A DNA stretch of 26,919 nt from positions 1-26,919 of the forward strand of contig CAKZZS010000071.1 in NCBI GenBank assembly GCA_937884975.1. The letters run 5' to 3'. How positions within the stretch are numbered: the first letter of the stretch is position 1; the number at the start of each line of letters is the position of its first letter. The position numbers were made by a program, and so were the translations under genes. Under the pieces are notes generated by a model. It was not told where the DNA came from. It worked only from the letters and a program-made list of their open reading frames with translations, and did no database searches. This DNA comes from an uncultured Clostridia bacterium (GTDB taxonomy: Bacteria > Bacillota > Clostridia > Oscillospirales > Acutalibacteraceae). Shown one piece after another: positions 1 through 6,225 of this stretch.

Positions 1-56
1 CGGTTGTAGATAAGGGAAAACCTTTCCCAAACAAAATAAAACGAAAAATTGAATTT

Positions 57-132
57 GCTGGTATGGCTCAGTTGGTAGAGCAGCGCATTCGTAATGCGCA
101 GGTCATCGGTTCGAGTCCGATTACCAGCTCCA
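57..132 (+). tRNA. tRNA-Thr (anticodon CGT)
   Basis: A full cloverleaf can be folded. The acceptor stem GCTGGTA (57-63) pairs with TACCAGC (122-128). The D arm has stem GCTC/GAGC, the anticodon stem is GCGCA/TGCGC around loop TTCGTAA with anticodon CGT at 90-92, and the T arm is ATCGG-TTCGAGT-CCGAT. The discriminator is T129 and CCA (130-132) is encoded. CGT reads ACG, so threonine. The promoter must lie left of the window or within the first 56 bases, which hold only a small GGGAAA/TTTCCC hairpin (14-28). Its 3' half recurs in degenerate form at 5357 and 9231. Confidence 0.96.
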
Positions 133-140
133 TAGAAAAA

Positions 141-172
141 CCCCGAAGTATCAAGGCTTCGGGGACTTTTTT
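141..172 (+). terminator. Rho-independent terminator after tRNA-Thr
   Basis: CCCCGAAG and CTTCGGGG form an 8-bp stem around a 7-9 nt loop and are followed by ACTTTTTT. It sits 9 bases after the encoded CCA, so it ends the tRNA transcript. It is also the left part of the repeated leader found again at 5395. Confidence 0.9.
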
Positions 173-235
173 ATGCTCCGTTGCGAACCAACCCCTTCGG
201 TTATTCTCGGTTACAAAAGCGGTGTTCCGAATGTG

Positions 236-264
236 TTGAATATAGTCAGAATTTGTGGTAAAAT
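236..264 (+). promoter_or_regulatory. Sigma-A promoter of block A operon
   Basis: -35 TTGAAT (236-241), a 17-base spacer and -10 TAAAAT (259-264), with a TG one base upstream of the -10 (extended -10 type). It lies 28 bases before the start of the ASCH gene and is conserved in position in the second leader copy at 5490-5518. Confidence 0.8.
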
Positions 265-291
265 GAGCGTATCAATCATCGGTGGTGTAAT

Positions 292-627
292 ATGATTCAC
301 AATATGAAATTAAACGATGCTCCGTTTAAAATGATAAAGAACGGAGAAAAGACAATAGAACTTCGTTTGTATGATGAAAAGCGGCGTAAAATCAAAGTCG
401 GCGATACAATATGCTTCAAATCGGGCAAAGAAAGATTAACGGCAACCGTTAAAGCGCTTCATATCTTTCACAGTTTTGAAGAACTGTATGCGGCGTTGCC
501 TCTCGACAAATGCGGCTATACCGCTGATGAACTCGCAACTGCTTCGCCCGACGATATGCTCGAATACTATTCCAAAGAGCAGATTGAAAAGTACGGCGTT
601 GTAGGGATTGAGGTAGAGGTAATATAA
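292..627 (+). CDS. ASCH-domain protein (PUA-like fold)
   Basis: The 111-aa protein has the length and motifs of a stand-alone ASCH domain. Near the N terminus it carries NGEKTIELRL, matching the GxKTxExR signature that lines the putative nucleic-acid/ligand cleft, and the KVGDTICF strand typical of PUA-like beta barrels. Family knowledge: ASCH proteins are small RNA-binding or RNA-processing proteins, and some act as amidohydrolases on modified cytidine derivatives; which applies here cannot be read from the sequence. The ATG at 292 follows GGTGGTG at a usable distance and directly follows the promoter at 236-264. It is the first gene of a six-gene operon, and its stop overlaps the next start by one base (TAATG). 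Confidence 0.85.
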   Translation: MIHNMKLNDAPFKMIKNGEKTIELRLYDEKRRKIKVGDTICFKSGKERLTATVKALHIFHSFEELYAALPLDKCGYTADELATASPDDMLEYYSKEQIEKYGVVGIEVEVI

Positions 628-941
628 TGAAAACAATAACAATATGCGGAAGCATGCGATTTGAAGAGGAAATGAAAAGAATTGCATTTCTTCTTGAAGC
701 AAAGCAAAAATATAACGTTTTACAGTGCGTTTACAACATAGACAATTTAGAATTATCGCCAGATGAAAAAAACAGTTTGGAAAAAGCACATTTTAGAAAA
801 ATTGATATTTCGGATGCCATTTATGTTATTGATATTGACGGGTATATTGGCAGTCAAGTAGAAAAAGAAATAGCATATGCAGAAGCAAAAGGAAAAGAAG
901 TTATATTTTATTCTAATTCAAATATAGGAGATACAAAATGA
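627..941 (+). CDS. Nucleoside 2-deoxyribosyltransferase-like protein
   Basis: The 104-aa protein begins with a Rossmann-like strand and CGSMRF, the nucleotide-binding signature of the small deoxyribosyltransferase/DUF4406 superfamily. It then has HFRKIDISDAIYVID (acidic residues after the central strand) and GYIGSQVEKEIAYA, the conserved GxxGxxxxxEixyA helix with the expected catalytic Glu. Enzymes of this fold cleave N-glycosidic bonds of nucleosides or nucleotides, but many short members are uncharacterised, so the substrate is open. It overlaps the gene before it by one base and the next by ATGA, indicating translational coupling. The coding sequence is AT-richer than the ASCH gene. Confidence 0.8.
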   Translation: MKTITICGSMRFEEEMKRIAFLLEAKQKYNVLQCVYNIDNLELSPDEKNSLEKAHFRKIDISDAIYVIDIDGYIGSQVEKEIAYAEAKGKEVIFYSNSNIGDTK

Positions 942-1252
942 TAATTCCTCATAATAAATTGGTCAGGGACAACATTCCTCAAATTATTGAGAACAACGGC
1001 CAATTAGCAAAGACTGTTATACTTGACGATGAAAAATACACCTCAGCACTTGAAAAGAAACTCAAAGAAGAAACAAGAGAGTATTTGCAGAGCAAAGAAT
1101 TGATGGAGCTTGCTGATATTCTTGAGGTTGTTGAAGCACTTGCCAAAAACCAGGGATCGTCTTTTGGCGAAGTACTTGAACTGAAAAAGCAAAAGCAAGA
1201 GAAAAACGGTGCTTTTGATAAAAAGATATTTTTAATCAGCGTTAAGAAGTGA
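938..1252 (+). CDS. MazG-like / phosphoribosyl-ATP pyrophosphohydrolase-like protein
   Basis: The 104-aa protein starts with NKLVRDNIPQII, the opening of the short all-alpha NTP pyrophosphohydrolases annotated as phosphoribosyl-ATP pyrophosphohydrolase-like. The metal-binding MazG pattern is visible as EETRE (EExxE) followed by ELAD (ExxD). The family hydrolyses NTPs or dNTPs to the monophosphate and pyrophosphate, usually as house-cleaning of non-canonical nucleotides. A role in histidine synthesis is unlikely because no his genes are nearby. The start overlaps the preceding stop as ATGA, and the stop lies inside the Shine-Dalgarno-like GAAGTGAG of the next gene. Confidence 0.85.
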   Translation: MIIPHNKLVRDNIPQIIENNGQLAKTVILDDEKYTSALEKKLKEETREYLQSKELMELADILEVVEALAKNQGSSFGEVLELKKQKQEKNGAFDKKIFLISVKK

Positions 1253-1260
1253 GATACAAT

Positions 1261-1698
1261 ATGACAGTACGGGAAATCAAAGAAAACGAATTGAATGAAT
1301 TATTAGAGCTTTATACCCATCTTCACGAGACGGGCATTCCCGAGCAGAGCGAAAAACTCGCAGAAACTTGGGCGACAATCATCAATGACAAGAATCACCA
1401 TATCATTGTTGCCGAAGAAAACGGGAAGATTGTATCGTCTGTTGTGTGCGTAATAATTCCCAATCTCACAAGGAACATCAGACCGTATGCGTTTGTTGAA
1501 AATGTGGTTACGCACTCAGATTACAGAAAGCAGGGCTATGCTTCCGCCTGCCTTGATTACGCAAGAGAAATCGCAATAAAAGAAAACTGCTATAAAATGA
1601 TGCTGCTCACCGGAGCCAAAGACGAAAGCACATTGAACTTTTATAAAAAAGCCGGATACAACAGCACCGATAAGACAGCGTTTATTCAATGGCTGTGA
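1261..1698 (+). CDS. GNAT-family N-acetyltransferase
   Basis: The 145-aa protein has the GNAT layout: an N-terminal strand-helix (TVREIKENELNELLELY), a central VVTHSDYRKQGYASACL whose RKQGYA matches the acetyl-CoA pyrophosphate loop (Q/RxxGxG/A), and a C-terminal LNFYKKAGY. It transfers an acetyl group from acetyl-CoA to an unknown amine. I chose ATG 1261 because GAAGTGAG lies 7-8 bases upstream; a GTG at 1249 that would overlap the previous stop is in frame but has no better RBS. Third-position base use is more GC-rich than in the next gene, hinting that the operon is a patchwork. Confidence 0.85.
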   Translation: MTVREIKENELNELLELYTHLHETGIPEQSEKLAETWATIINDKNHHIIVAEENGKIVSSVVCVIIPNLTRNIRPYAFVENVVTHSDYRKQGYASACLDYAREIAIKENCYKMMLLTGAKDESTLNFYKKAGYNSTDKTAFIQWL

Positions 1699-1734
1699 TT
1701 ATTTATTTGAGTCGGATAAATTGAGAGGTATAGT

Positions 1735-2286
1735 ATGAAATTAGTATTTATTATAGGTAACGCCGCAGTAGGTAAAATGACGGTAGGACAGGAACTTACA
1801 AAAATAACGGATTTACGGCTTTTTCATAACCATATGAGCATAGAGCCTATATTGGAAATATTCGGTGATTTTAATGGGAATGCAATCAAAAGATTTCGAG
1901 AAATGATATTTGAGGAGTTCGCAAAAAGTAATAAATATGGTTTAATTTTTACATATATGTGGGCTTTTGATTGTCAAGATGATTGGAATTATATTGAGCA
2001 TATAAAAAGCATTTTCGAACCGTATAATACAGAGTTTTATTATGTAGAACTTGTCGCTCCGCAGAGCGTAAGGCTTGAGAGAAATGGTAGTGAAAATCGC
2101 TTAAAACACAAGCCATCAAAGCGCGATATAAAATTGTCAAATAAACGCCTGATTGATGATGACAGCAATTATCGTATTGAAAGTTTGGACGGAGAAATAC
2201 CGTTTGAAAACTATATCAAAATTGATAACTCCAATCTTTCTGCGGAAGAAACCGCAAAAATGATTAAGGAAAGGTTTAATTTATGA
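1735..2286 (+). CDS. P-loop kinase-like NTPase (shikimate-kinase-like/AAA_33 type)
   Basis: The 183-aa protein begins with a beta strand and GNAAVGKMT, a Walker A loop of the GxxxxGKxT form seen in a family of small shikimate-kinase-like ATPases, followed by LFHNHMSIEPI, a segment characteristic of that family. The middle has strand/helix pairs of a kinase core (YYVELVAPQSVRLERN) and a basic lid region (ENRLKHKPSKRD). It probably phosphorylates a small molecule; the substrate is unknown. RBS GAGAGGTA precedes ATG 1735. The stop overlaps the next gene as ATGA. The gene is clearly AT-richer than its left neighbour. Confidence 0.78.
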   Translation: MKLVFIIGNAAVGKMTVGQELTKITDLRLFHNHMSIEPILEIFGDFNGNAIKRFREMIFEEFAKSNKYGLIFTYMWAFDCQDDWNYIEHIKSIFEPYNTEFYYVELVAPQSVRLERNGSENRLKHKPSKRDIKLSNKRLIDDDSNYRIESLDGEIPFENYIKIDNSNLSAEETAKMIKERFNL

Positions 2287-2735
2287 TGAATATCGAATTA
2301 TTAAAAATCGAAGATTATTCCAAATGCAATAATATCTGGAATATGAAAAAGCAGAGTAAACTTGCCGAACAGTTTTTAGGTGAACTGAAAAGCGGCAACC
2401 GTGTTACATACATCTGCAAAGACGGTGATGAATTCATCGGTGAAATCTCGCTTGTAAAAGAAATGAACGATTCAGATTACACGATTCCAAATCAGCGTGT
2501 TTATGTTTCCCGACTTATCGTTAAGAAAGAATACAGGCGTAAAGGCATCGGTAAAAAGCTCGTTGATTTCATTACAGATAAAGCAAAAGAACTTGGATAT
2601 TCAGAATTGTCAATCGGCGTTGACTTGGACAACTACCCTGCTCTGAAGTTGTATATTGACAGTGGCTTTGATAAGGTCATTTATATCGGCGAGGACGAGC
2701 AAGGGAAATATGTTAAGCTTCTAAAAACAGTATAA
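2283..2735 (+). CDS. GNAT-family N-acetyltransferase
   Basis: The 150-aa protein has the four GNAT motifs: an N-terminal helix, a central strand (GEISLVKEMN), the acetyl-CoA loop in VSRLIVKKEYRRKGIGKKLV (RRKGIG), and LDNYPALKLYIDSGF as motif B. It is the last gene of the block A operon, coupled to the kinase by ATGA overlap; ATG 2286 is an equally possible start. The hairpin at 2740 follows the stop directly. Substrate unknown: acceptors in this family range from antibiotics to protein N termini. Confidence 0.88.
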   Translation: MMNIELLKIEDYSKCNNIWNMKKQSKLAEQFLGELKSGNRVTYICKDGDEFIGEISLVKEMNDSDYTIPNQRVYVSRLIVKKEYRRKGIGKKLVDFITDKAKELGYSELSIGVDLDNYPALKLYIDSGFDKVIYIGEDEQGKYVKLLKTV

Positions 2736-2739
2736 AACC

Positions 2740-2768
2740 AGCCTCCGATAACCTCGGAGGCTTTCATT
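2740..2768 (+). terminator. Terminator of block A operon
   Basis: AGCCTCCG (2740-2747) pairs with CGGAGGCT (2755-2762), followed by TTCATT. The T-run is short, so it may be a leaky or bidirectional terminator. Confidence 0.6.
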
Positions 2769-2802
2769 GTCCCATAAAAAGTACACTGCTTGCTTACCCC
2801 TC

Positions 2803-2831
2803 TTTACAACTGAAAAAGGAAATGATATAAT
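2803..2831 (+). promoter_or_regulatory. Strong promoter facing the tnpW-recombinase pair
   Basis: TTTACA (2803-2808), a 17-base spacer and a consensus -10 TATAAT (2826-2831). The predicted start falls near 2838, just left of the LexA-like palindrome. No gene follows for about 600 bases, so the transcript would carry a long leader before the TnpW-like gene, or would be a short RNA ending at the hairpin near 2873. Confidence 0.6.
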
Positions 2832-2873
2832 CATCCCTGAATAGAACATTTGTTCTGAATCGGGGATGATTTT
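2829..2873 (+). promoter_or_regulatory. LexA (SOS) box-like palindrome inside a hairpin
   Basis: AGAACATTTGTTCT (2843-2856) fits the Gram-positive LexA operator pattern GAAC-N4-GTTC. It sits just downstream of the -10 at 2826-2831, where a repressor would block transcription. It is nested within a longer dyad, AATCATCCC (2829-2837) with GGGATGATT (2863-2871), followed by TTT, so it can alternatively be read as the loop of a terminator hairpin. Which role is real cannot be decided from sequence. Confidence 0.5.
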
Positions 2874-3165
2874 CCGCTCTCGGTATGTAAAAAAATGAAC
2901 TACCCCCGTGCAATAAATTGCACACAAACAATATATAAACCCTTTCGGAAATTGTCTCCGGATTTTTCGGCGATATTCGAGCGAGCAGATAACGGACAAC
3001 AAACTAACCGCCGAAGCAATCAAAATCGATTCTGCGGCATTTGTGAGAGCGTTAAGCGCTGATTCGGAGTGCTTGGCAGATGTGTTTTTCCTTTTACGGA
3101 GCTGTCTGTTTTTCTCTCTGTTCAGGGCAGTTTTTCGGTGCATATTTTCAAGCGGGTTAAAAGCG

Positions 3166-3312
3166 GTATGCCTTTTCAAAGTCAATCGCAGTTAAACACC
3201 GACACAGCAACGCTGTTCGGACTTTAATTTGTATGCCTGTTTTTGAATCCGTATGCCCGATTTGTCATATTTTTTAAGTTTTCCTTAAAACCACCAACAA
3301 AAACCGTATGCC
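3166..3312. repeat. Four spaced GTATGCC heptamers
   Basis: GTATGCC occurs at 3166-3172, 3231-3237, 3251-3257 and 3306-3312, with spacings of 65, 20 and 55 bases and the same orientation. The flanks differ except that two copies are preceded by CC. They could be protein-binding sites, for example for the recombinase or an accessory factor. Confidence 0.5.
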
Positions 3313-3345
3313 TGAAAAGACATATAACCATTTTTTCACATAATA

Positions 3346-3420
3346 ACTCTCTTATTGAGAGTCCAAGCATCGCCTGAAGGCGTCTTGTTTCGGCAAGCCG
3401 AAAGAACGGGCAGATGCCCG
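3346..3420 (+). promoter_or_regulatory. Array of four hairpins upstream of the TnpW-like gene
   Basis: Four perfect stem-loops follow one another: ACTCTC/GAGAGT (3346-3362), CGCC-TGAA-GGCG (3371-3382), TTTCGG-CAAG-CCGAAA (3388-3403) and CGGGC-AGAT-GCCCG (3407-3420). CTTG at 3384 can also pair with CAAG at 3394, an alternative fold. The array ends 16 bases before the AAGGAG of the TnpW-like gene, and no T-run follows. It looks like a structured RNA leader; I do not recognise it as a known riboswitch class. Confidence 0.55.
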
Positions 3421-3448
3421 AGCCCACTTTAACATAAAGGAGATAACT

Positions 3449-3688
3449 ATGGATCTTAAAGAAATCTATCTCGGAACAGGCAGAATCCCTCTTGACGAAA
3501 GAGGGATTAAAATGAATACCCATATTGAAAACGGAGTTACATATTGTGTTGTCAGCCACTTCAGAAAAGGCGAGCAGATTGAATATCTGCTCAAACACCT
3601 TATGGAAGATAAGCTTGATTCGTTGGTTTCAGACAAAAAGTCGGATGAAAATCCGTCGGCTTTGGATATGGATAATGACAACGCTTGA
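3449..3688 (+). CDS. TnpW-like small transposon protein
   Basis: The 79-aa protein contains HIENGVTYCVVSHF followed by KGEQIEYLLKHLMED, resembling the short strand-plus-helix core of the TnpW family found beside TnpX-type large serine recombinases in clostridial mobilisable elements. The exact role of TnpW is not well established. ATG 3449 is preceded by AAAGGAG (3436-3442) at ideal distance. The stop lies 33 bases before the recombinase start, so the two are most likely co-transcribed. The C terminus is acidic (DMDNDNA). Assignment rests on the core motif and on the neighbour. Confidence 0.65.
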   Translation: MDLKEIYLGTGRIPLDERGIKMNTHIENGVTYCVVSHFRKGEQIEYLLKHLMEDKLDSLVSDKKSDENPSALDMDNDNA

Positions 3689-3721
3689 TGGTATTGTTTG
3701 TGGCTGAAAGGATGTGATTTC

Positions 3722-5326
3722 ATGATTACAAAAGAGAATGAATACCGTGCGGCTCTGTATTGCAGACTGTCCTCGGATGACGCTTACCTCGGTGAGAGCG
3801 GAAGCATTCAGACACAAAAAGCGTTGCTCACTCAATACTGTAAGGAAAACGGTATTGCAATATATGACATCTATGCCGATGACGGATTCAGCGGTACCAA
3901 CTTCGAGCGCCCGGACTTCAAACGGATGCTCAAAGACCTTGAAAGCCACAAAGCAAATCTTGTAATCGTCAAAGACCTCTCCCGTTTCGGCAGAGAATAT
4001 GCGCAGATGGGTATGTATATCGAAAACGATTTCGAGGACTGGAACATACGCTTTATTGCCATAGGCGAAAACATTGACACTCTCAAAGGTACAGACGGGA
4101 TACTCATGCCCATAACCAATGTCATAAACAGCCACTACGCAAAGGAGTGTTCACGCAAAACAAAGCTTGCGTTTCAGGCGCTTGCTAAGGAAGGCAAGTA
4201 CATCGGCAGCCACGCTCCTTACGGATATATTAAGGACCCGAATGACAGACACCACCTCATAATTGATCCCGAAGCAGCCGAAGTAGTAAAAGAAATATTC
4301 AGAATGTTCTGTGACGGTATCGGATATGTGAGAATGGCAAAGATACTGCGTGAGCGTGAGATTCTTAATCCCCAGGCATACTTCAACAGAAACAATCCCG
4401 ACTACTTCAAGAGCGAATACTGGCGGCAGGACTTTGACTGGCACGCAACATCAATCCGCTCTATACTTAACAACCCCGTATATCTCGGACAGATTACCTT
4501 CGGCAGAACAAGAACTGTAGGCAGAACGAAAAAGAAAAAGGTCGCCACCGATGAAAATGACTGGATAGTTGTTGAGAACACTCATGAGCCGATTATAGAC
4601 AAACGCAGTTGGGATCTTGCTCACAGTATTATGAAGAAACGCCGCAGAGAAAACAAACGGGGCGAGGTTCAGATGTTCGCAGGGTTGGTTAAATGCGCTG
4701 ACTGCGGCTCGGCGCTTAATGCTTCATACAACAGCAAGCGGGAACAGTTCACCGGCTTCTCCTGCTGGGTTTACAAGAACTACGGCAAACAGCGTTGCAC
4801 ATCACATGCTATCGGCTATCAGACTCTCTATAATATAGTGCTTGAGGACATTCGCCGTCAGGCAAGTGAGGCATATGAGAACAGAGATGTATATGCCCGC
4901 CTTCTGCAATACAAAATGGATGAAAAGACCGAGCAGGAAATCAAGGCGGCAAAGAGCAAACTGAAGAAAACAGAAAAGCGGCTCGGTCAGCTTGACAAAA
5001 TCATCGGCAAGCTTTATGAGGACAGAGTGCTTGAAAAGATTACCGAGGAACGCTACCTCGATATGAACGGCAAATACGAAAACGAGTACGCCGAACTCAA
5101 AGCAGAAAAAGAAAAACTGCTCGCCGAGATTAACGCCGTAACCTCTGCCGAGCAGAACGCAAAGCTATTCACAAAACTGATTGAAGAATACACTGACATC
5201 ACCGAACTCAACGCACGAATTCTTAACGAGCTGATAGACAAAATCGTCATCCACGAAAAGGAAATCATCAACGGCACCCCGCACCAGATGGTCGAAATCT
5301 ACTACAAGTTCGTAGGGTTGGTATAA
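3722..5326 (+). CDS. Large serine recombinase (site-specific integrase/transposase)
   Basis: The 534-aa protein has the full large serine recombinase layout. The N-terminal resolvase domain has YCRLS with the presumed catalytic Ser17, DDGFSGTNFERP, and KDLSRFGRE carrying catalytic arginines. The recombinase domain follows (about 170-300), then a zinc ribbon with Cys325, Cys328, Cys348 and Cys359, a coiled coil (about 385-490) and a C-terminal tail typical of clostridial members. It would cut and rejoin element ends through a Ser-DNA link. ATG 3722 follows AAAGGATGTGA; the upstream in-frame TTG (3698) has no RBS. It looks intact. The stop lies 30 bases from the tRNA-like sequence at 5357, the usual place for an integrase gene at an element end. 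No relaxase or conjugation genes are seen. Confidence 0.95.
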   Translation: MITKENEYRAALYCRLSSDDAYLGESGSIQTQKALLTQYCKENGIAIYDIYADDGFSGTNFERPDFKRMLKDLESHKANLVIVKDLSRFGREYAQMGMYIENDFEDWNIRFIAIGENIDTLKGTDGILMPITNVINSHYAKECSRKTKLAFQALAKEGKYIGSHAPYGYIKDPNDRHHLIIDPEAAEVVKEIFRMFCDGIGYVRMAKILREREILNPQAYFNRNNPDYFKSEYWRQDFDWHATSIRSILNNPVYLGQITFGRTRTVGRTKKKKVATDENDWIVVENTHEPIIDKRSWDLAHSIMKKRRRENKRGEVQMFAGLVKCADCGSALNASYNSKREQFTGFSCWVYKNYGKQRCTSHAIGYQTLYNIVLEDIRRQASEAYENRDVYARLLQYKMDEKTEQEIKAAKSKLKKTEKRLGQLDKIIGKLYEDRVLEKITEERYLDMNGKYENEYAELKAEKEKLLAEINAVTSAEQNAKLFTKLIEEYTDITELNARILNELIDKIVIHEKEIINGTPHQMVEIYYKFVGLV

Positions 5327-5356
5327 GATTTATATTTTTCCCTTACATACAACCAG

Positions 5357-5387
5357 AGGTCGTCGGTTCGAGTCCGACCAGTAGCAT
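5357..5387 (+). other. tRNA 3'-end-like remnant (candidate attachment scar)
   Basis: A perfect T arm (GTCGG-TTCGAGT-CCGAC) followed by CAGTAGCA occurs without any upstream D or anticodon arm. It shares TCGGTTCGAGTCCGA (5363-5377) with 106-120 in tRNA-Thr and continues into a matching terminator and leader. It is therefore the 3' end of a tRNA locus that lost its 5' part, as expected for the far end of a tRNA-targeted island. The acceptor bases differ from tRNA-Thr(CGT), so it is either diverged or derived from another tRNA. Confidence 0.65.
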
Positions 5388-5394
5388 AAAGGAA

Positions 5395-5427
5395 TCCCTG
5401 AAGCATTAAGGCTTCGGGGACTTTTTA
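5395..5427 (+). terminator. Terminator in leader copy 2
   Basis: CCCTGAAG pairs with CTTCGGGG (one G-T pair) followed by ACTTTTTAT. It is homologous to the terminator at 141-172 and probably ends the recombinase transcript here. Confidence 0.8.
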
Positions 5428-5489
5428 TGCTCCGTATCGAACCAACCCCTCTGGTTATTCTCGGTTACAAAAGCGGTATTCCGAATGAG

Positions 5490-5518
5490 TTGAATAAAGT
5501 CTGATGTTGTGGTAAAAT
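5490..5518 (+). promoter_or_regulatory. Sigma-A promoter of block B operon
   Basis: -35 TTGAAT (5490-5495), a 17-base spacer and -10 TAAAAT (5513-5518) with extended -10 TG. It is positionally identical to the promoter at 236-264. Because the -10 covers the in-frame ATG at 5517, that ATG cannot be the HD gene start. Confidence 0.8.
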
Positions 5519-5552
5519 GGTGTTCGTAATTATTCAAATATTGGTGACCATT

Positions 5553-6212
5553 ATGGAAAGAGAATTATTTAACAGAATTGAATCCTATATGCTTGAATGC
5601 GTGAAAGAGTCAGCACATGACAAAGAACACATTTATAGGGTGCTTAACTATTGCTTGTTTTTAGCTGAAAATGAGCCTGAAATTGATTATGATATTTTAA
5701 TAACTTCCGCTCTTTTGCATGATATAGGGCGAGACGGAAAGAAGAAAGATCACGCCATTATTGGCTCCGAAATAGCAAACGATTATTTGTTATCAATAGA
5801 TTTTCCAAAAGAAAAAATTGAGGCAGTTTGTCATGCAATTAGGTTTCATAGTAATAAAAGCTATGGTAAACAGCAAACTTTGGAAGCAAAGATTTTATAT
5901 GATGCAGATAAGTTGAACGCTGTCGGCGTTATGGGTATTGCACGAAGTCTAATCGGTATCGGTAATTATAATAACCCAATGTATGAAATTGTTGACAATA
6001 AAATCAATACTAACGAAAGCTCGGATAATGATACTTTTATTCGTTACTATCTTACTCATATTGCTAAAAATTATGATAGGTTTTTTACCGATAAAGCAAA
6101 GATTTTAGCTGAACAAATGAAAGCTATTGATACCCAATATATGCAAGAATTTATAAAAACCGTAAACGACAATCAGTCGTATTCAAACTTGTTAAACGGA
6201 ATCTTGAATTAA
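5553..6212 (+). CDS. HD-domain phosphohydrolase
   Basis: The 219-aa protein shows the HD-superfamily metal ligands: His26 (HDKEHIYRV), the His56-Asp57 pair in ALLHDIGR, HAIRFH about 40 residues later, and an Asp in YDADKLNAVG. This spacing is that of the small YedJ/uncharacterised HD hydrolases rather than of the large dGTPases. It likely hydrolyses a phosphoester or nucleotide with divalent metal; the substrate is unknown. I set the start at ATG 5553 because it follows TTGGTGACC, aligns with the ASCH start in the homologous leader, and lies after the promoter. It is the first gene of block B, 13 bases before the next gene. Confidence 0.85.
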   Translation: MERELFNRIESYMLECVKESAHDKEHIYRVLNYCLFLAENEPEIDYDILITSALLHDIGRDGKKKDHAIIGSEIANDYLLSIDFPKEKIEAVCHAIRFHSNKSYGKQQTLEAKILYDADKLNAVGVMGIARSLIGIGNYNNPMYEIVDNKINTNESSDNDTFIRYYLTHIAKNYDRFFTDKAKILAEQMKAIDTQYMQEFIKTVNDNQSYSNLLNGILN

Positions 6213-6225
6213 CGGTGGATTTATT

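Larger units (their letters stand above)
141..300 (+). repeat. Cassette leader repeat, copy 1
   Basis: This stretch matches 5395-5556 almost base for base. Both copies contain a terminator hairpin, the string ATGCTCCGT, a GAACCAACCCCT segment, a shared block reading GGTTATTCTCGGTTACAAAA, a promoter ending in TTGTGGTAAAATG, and a GGTGG/GGTGA ribosome binding site followed by an ATG. Identity looks like roughly 80-85% by eye. The copies differ in the sequence just before the start codon and diverge inside the first codons of the downstream genes. Each copy delivers its own promoter and RBS to an unrelated operon. Confidence 0.85.
2736..3448. other. Gene-poor gap with regulatory structure
   Basis: No convincing gene was found in these 713 bases. 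A minus-strand frame (2721-3185) is open but lacks a ribosome binding site, runs through the terminator and the LexA-like palindrome, and resembles no family I recognise. What the gap holds, in order: a terminator hairpin (2740), a promoter (2803), a LexA-box-like palindrome inside a long hairpin (2829-2873), a GTGCAA/TTGCAC hairpin (2908-2923), four GTATGCC heptamers (3166-3312) and four consecutive hairpins (3346-3420) leading into the TnpW-like gene. Confidence 0.7.
5395..5556 (+). repeat. Cassette leader repeat, copy 2
   Basis: This is the second copy of the stretch at 141-300, with the same order of terminator, spacer block, promoter and RBS, and the similarity runs up to the start codon of the HD gene. 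Substitutions are spread evenly and there are only small indels, so this is an old duplication or two related insertions rather than a recent copy. Confidence 0.85.

Noticed and set aside
2721..3185. Minus-strand open frame of 154 codons
   Set aside because: No RBS, no recognisable domain, and it runs through a terminator, a promoter and a hairpin. A decayed gene cannot be fully excluded.
3166..3312. CRISPR array
   Set aside because: The repeats are only 7 bases, irregularly spaced, and no cas gene is nearby.
5357..5387. Functional second tRNA gene
   Set aside because: Only a T arm and tail are present; no D arm, anticodon arm or 5' acceptor strand can be found upstream.
5517..5552. Earlier in-frame ATG for the HD protein
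   Set aside because: It falls inside the -10 element conserved between the two leader copies, and has no RBS; ATG 5553 aligns with the start in the other copy.
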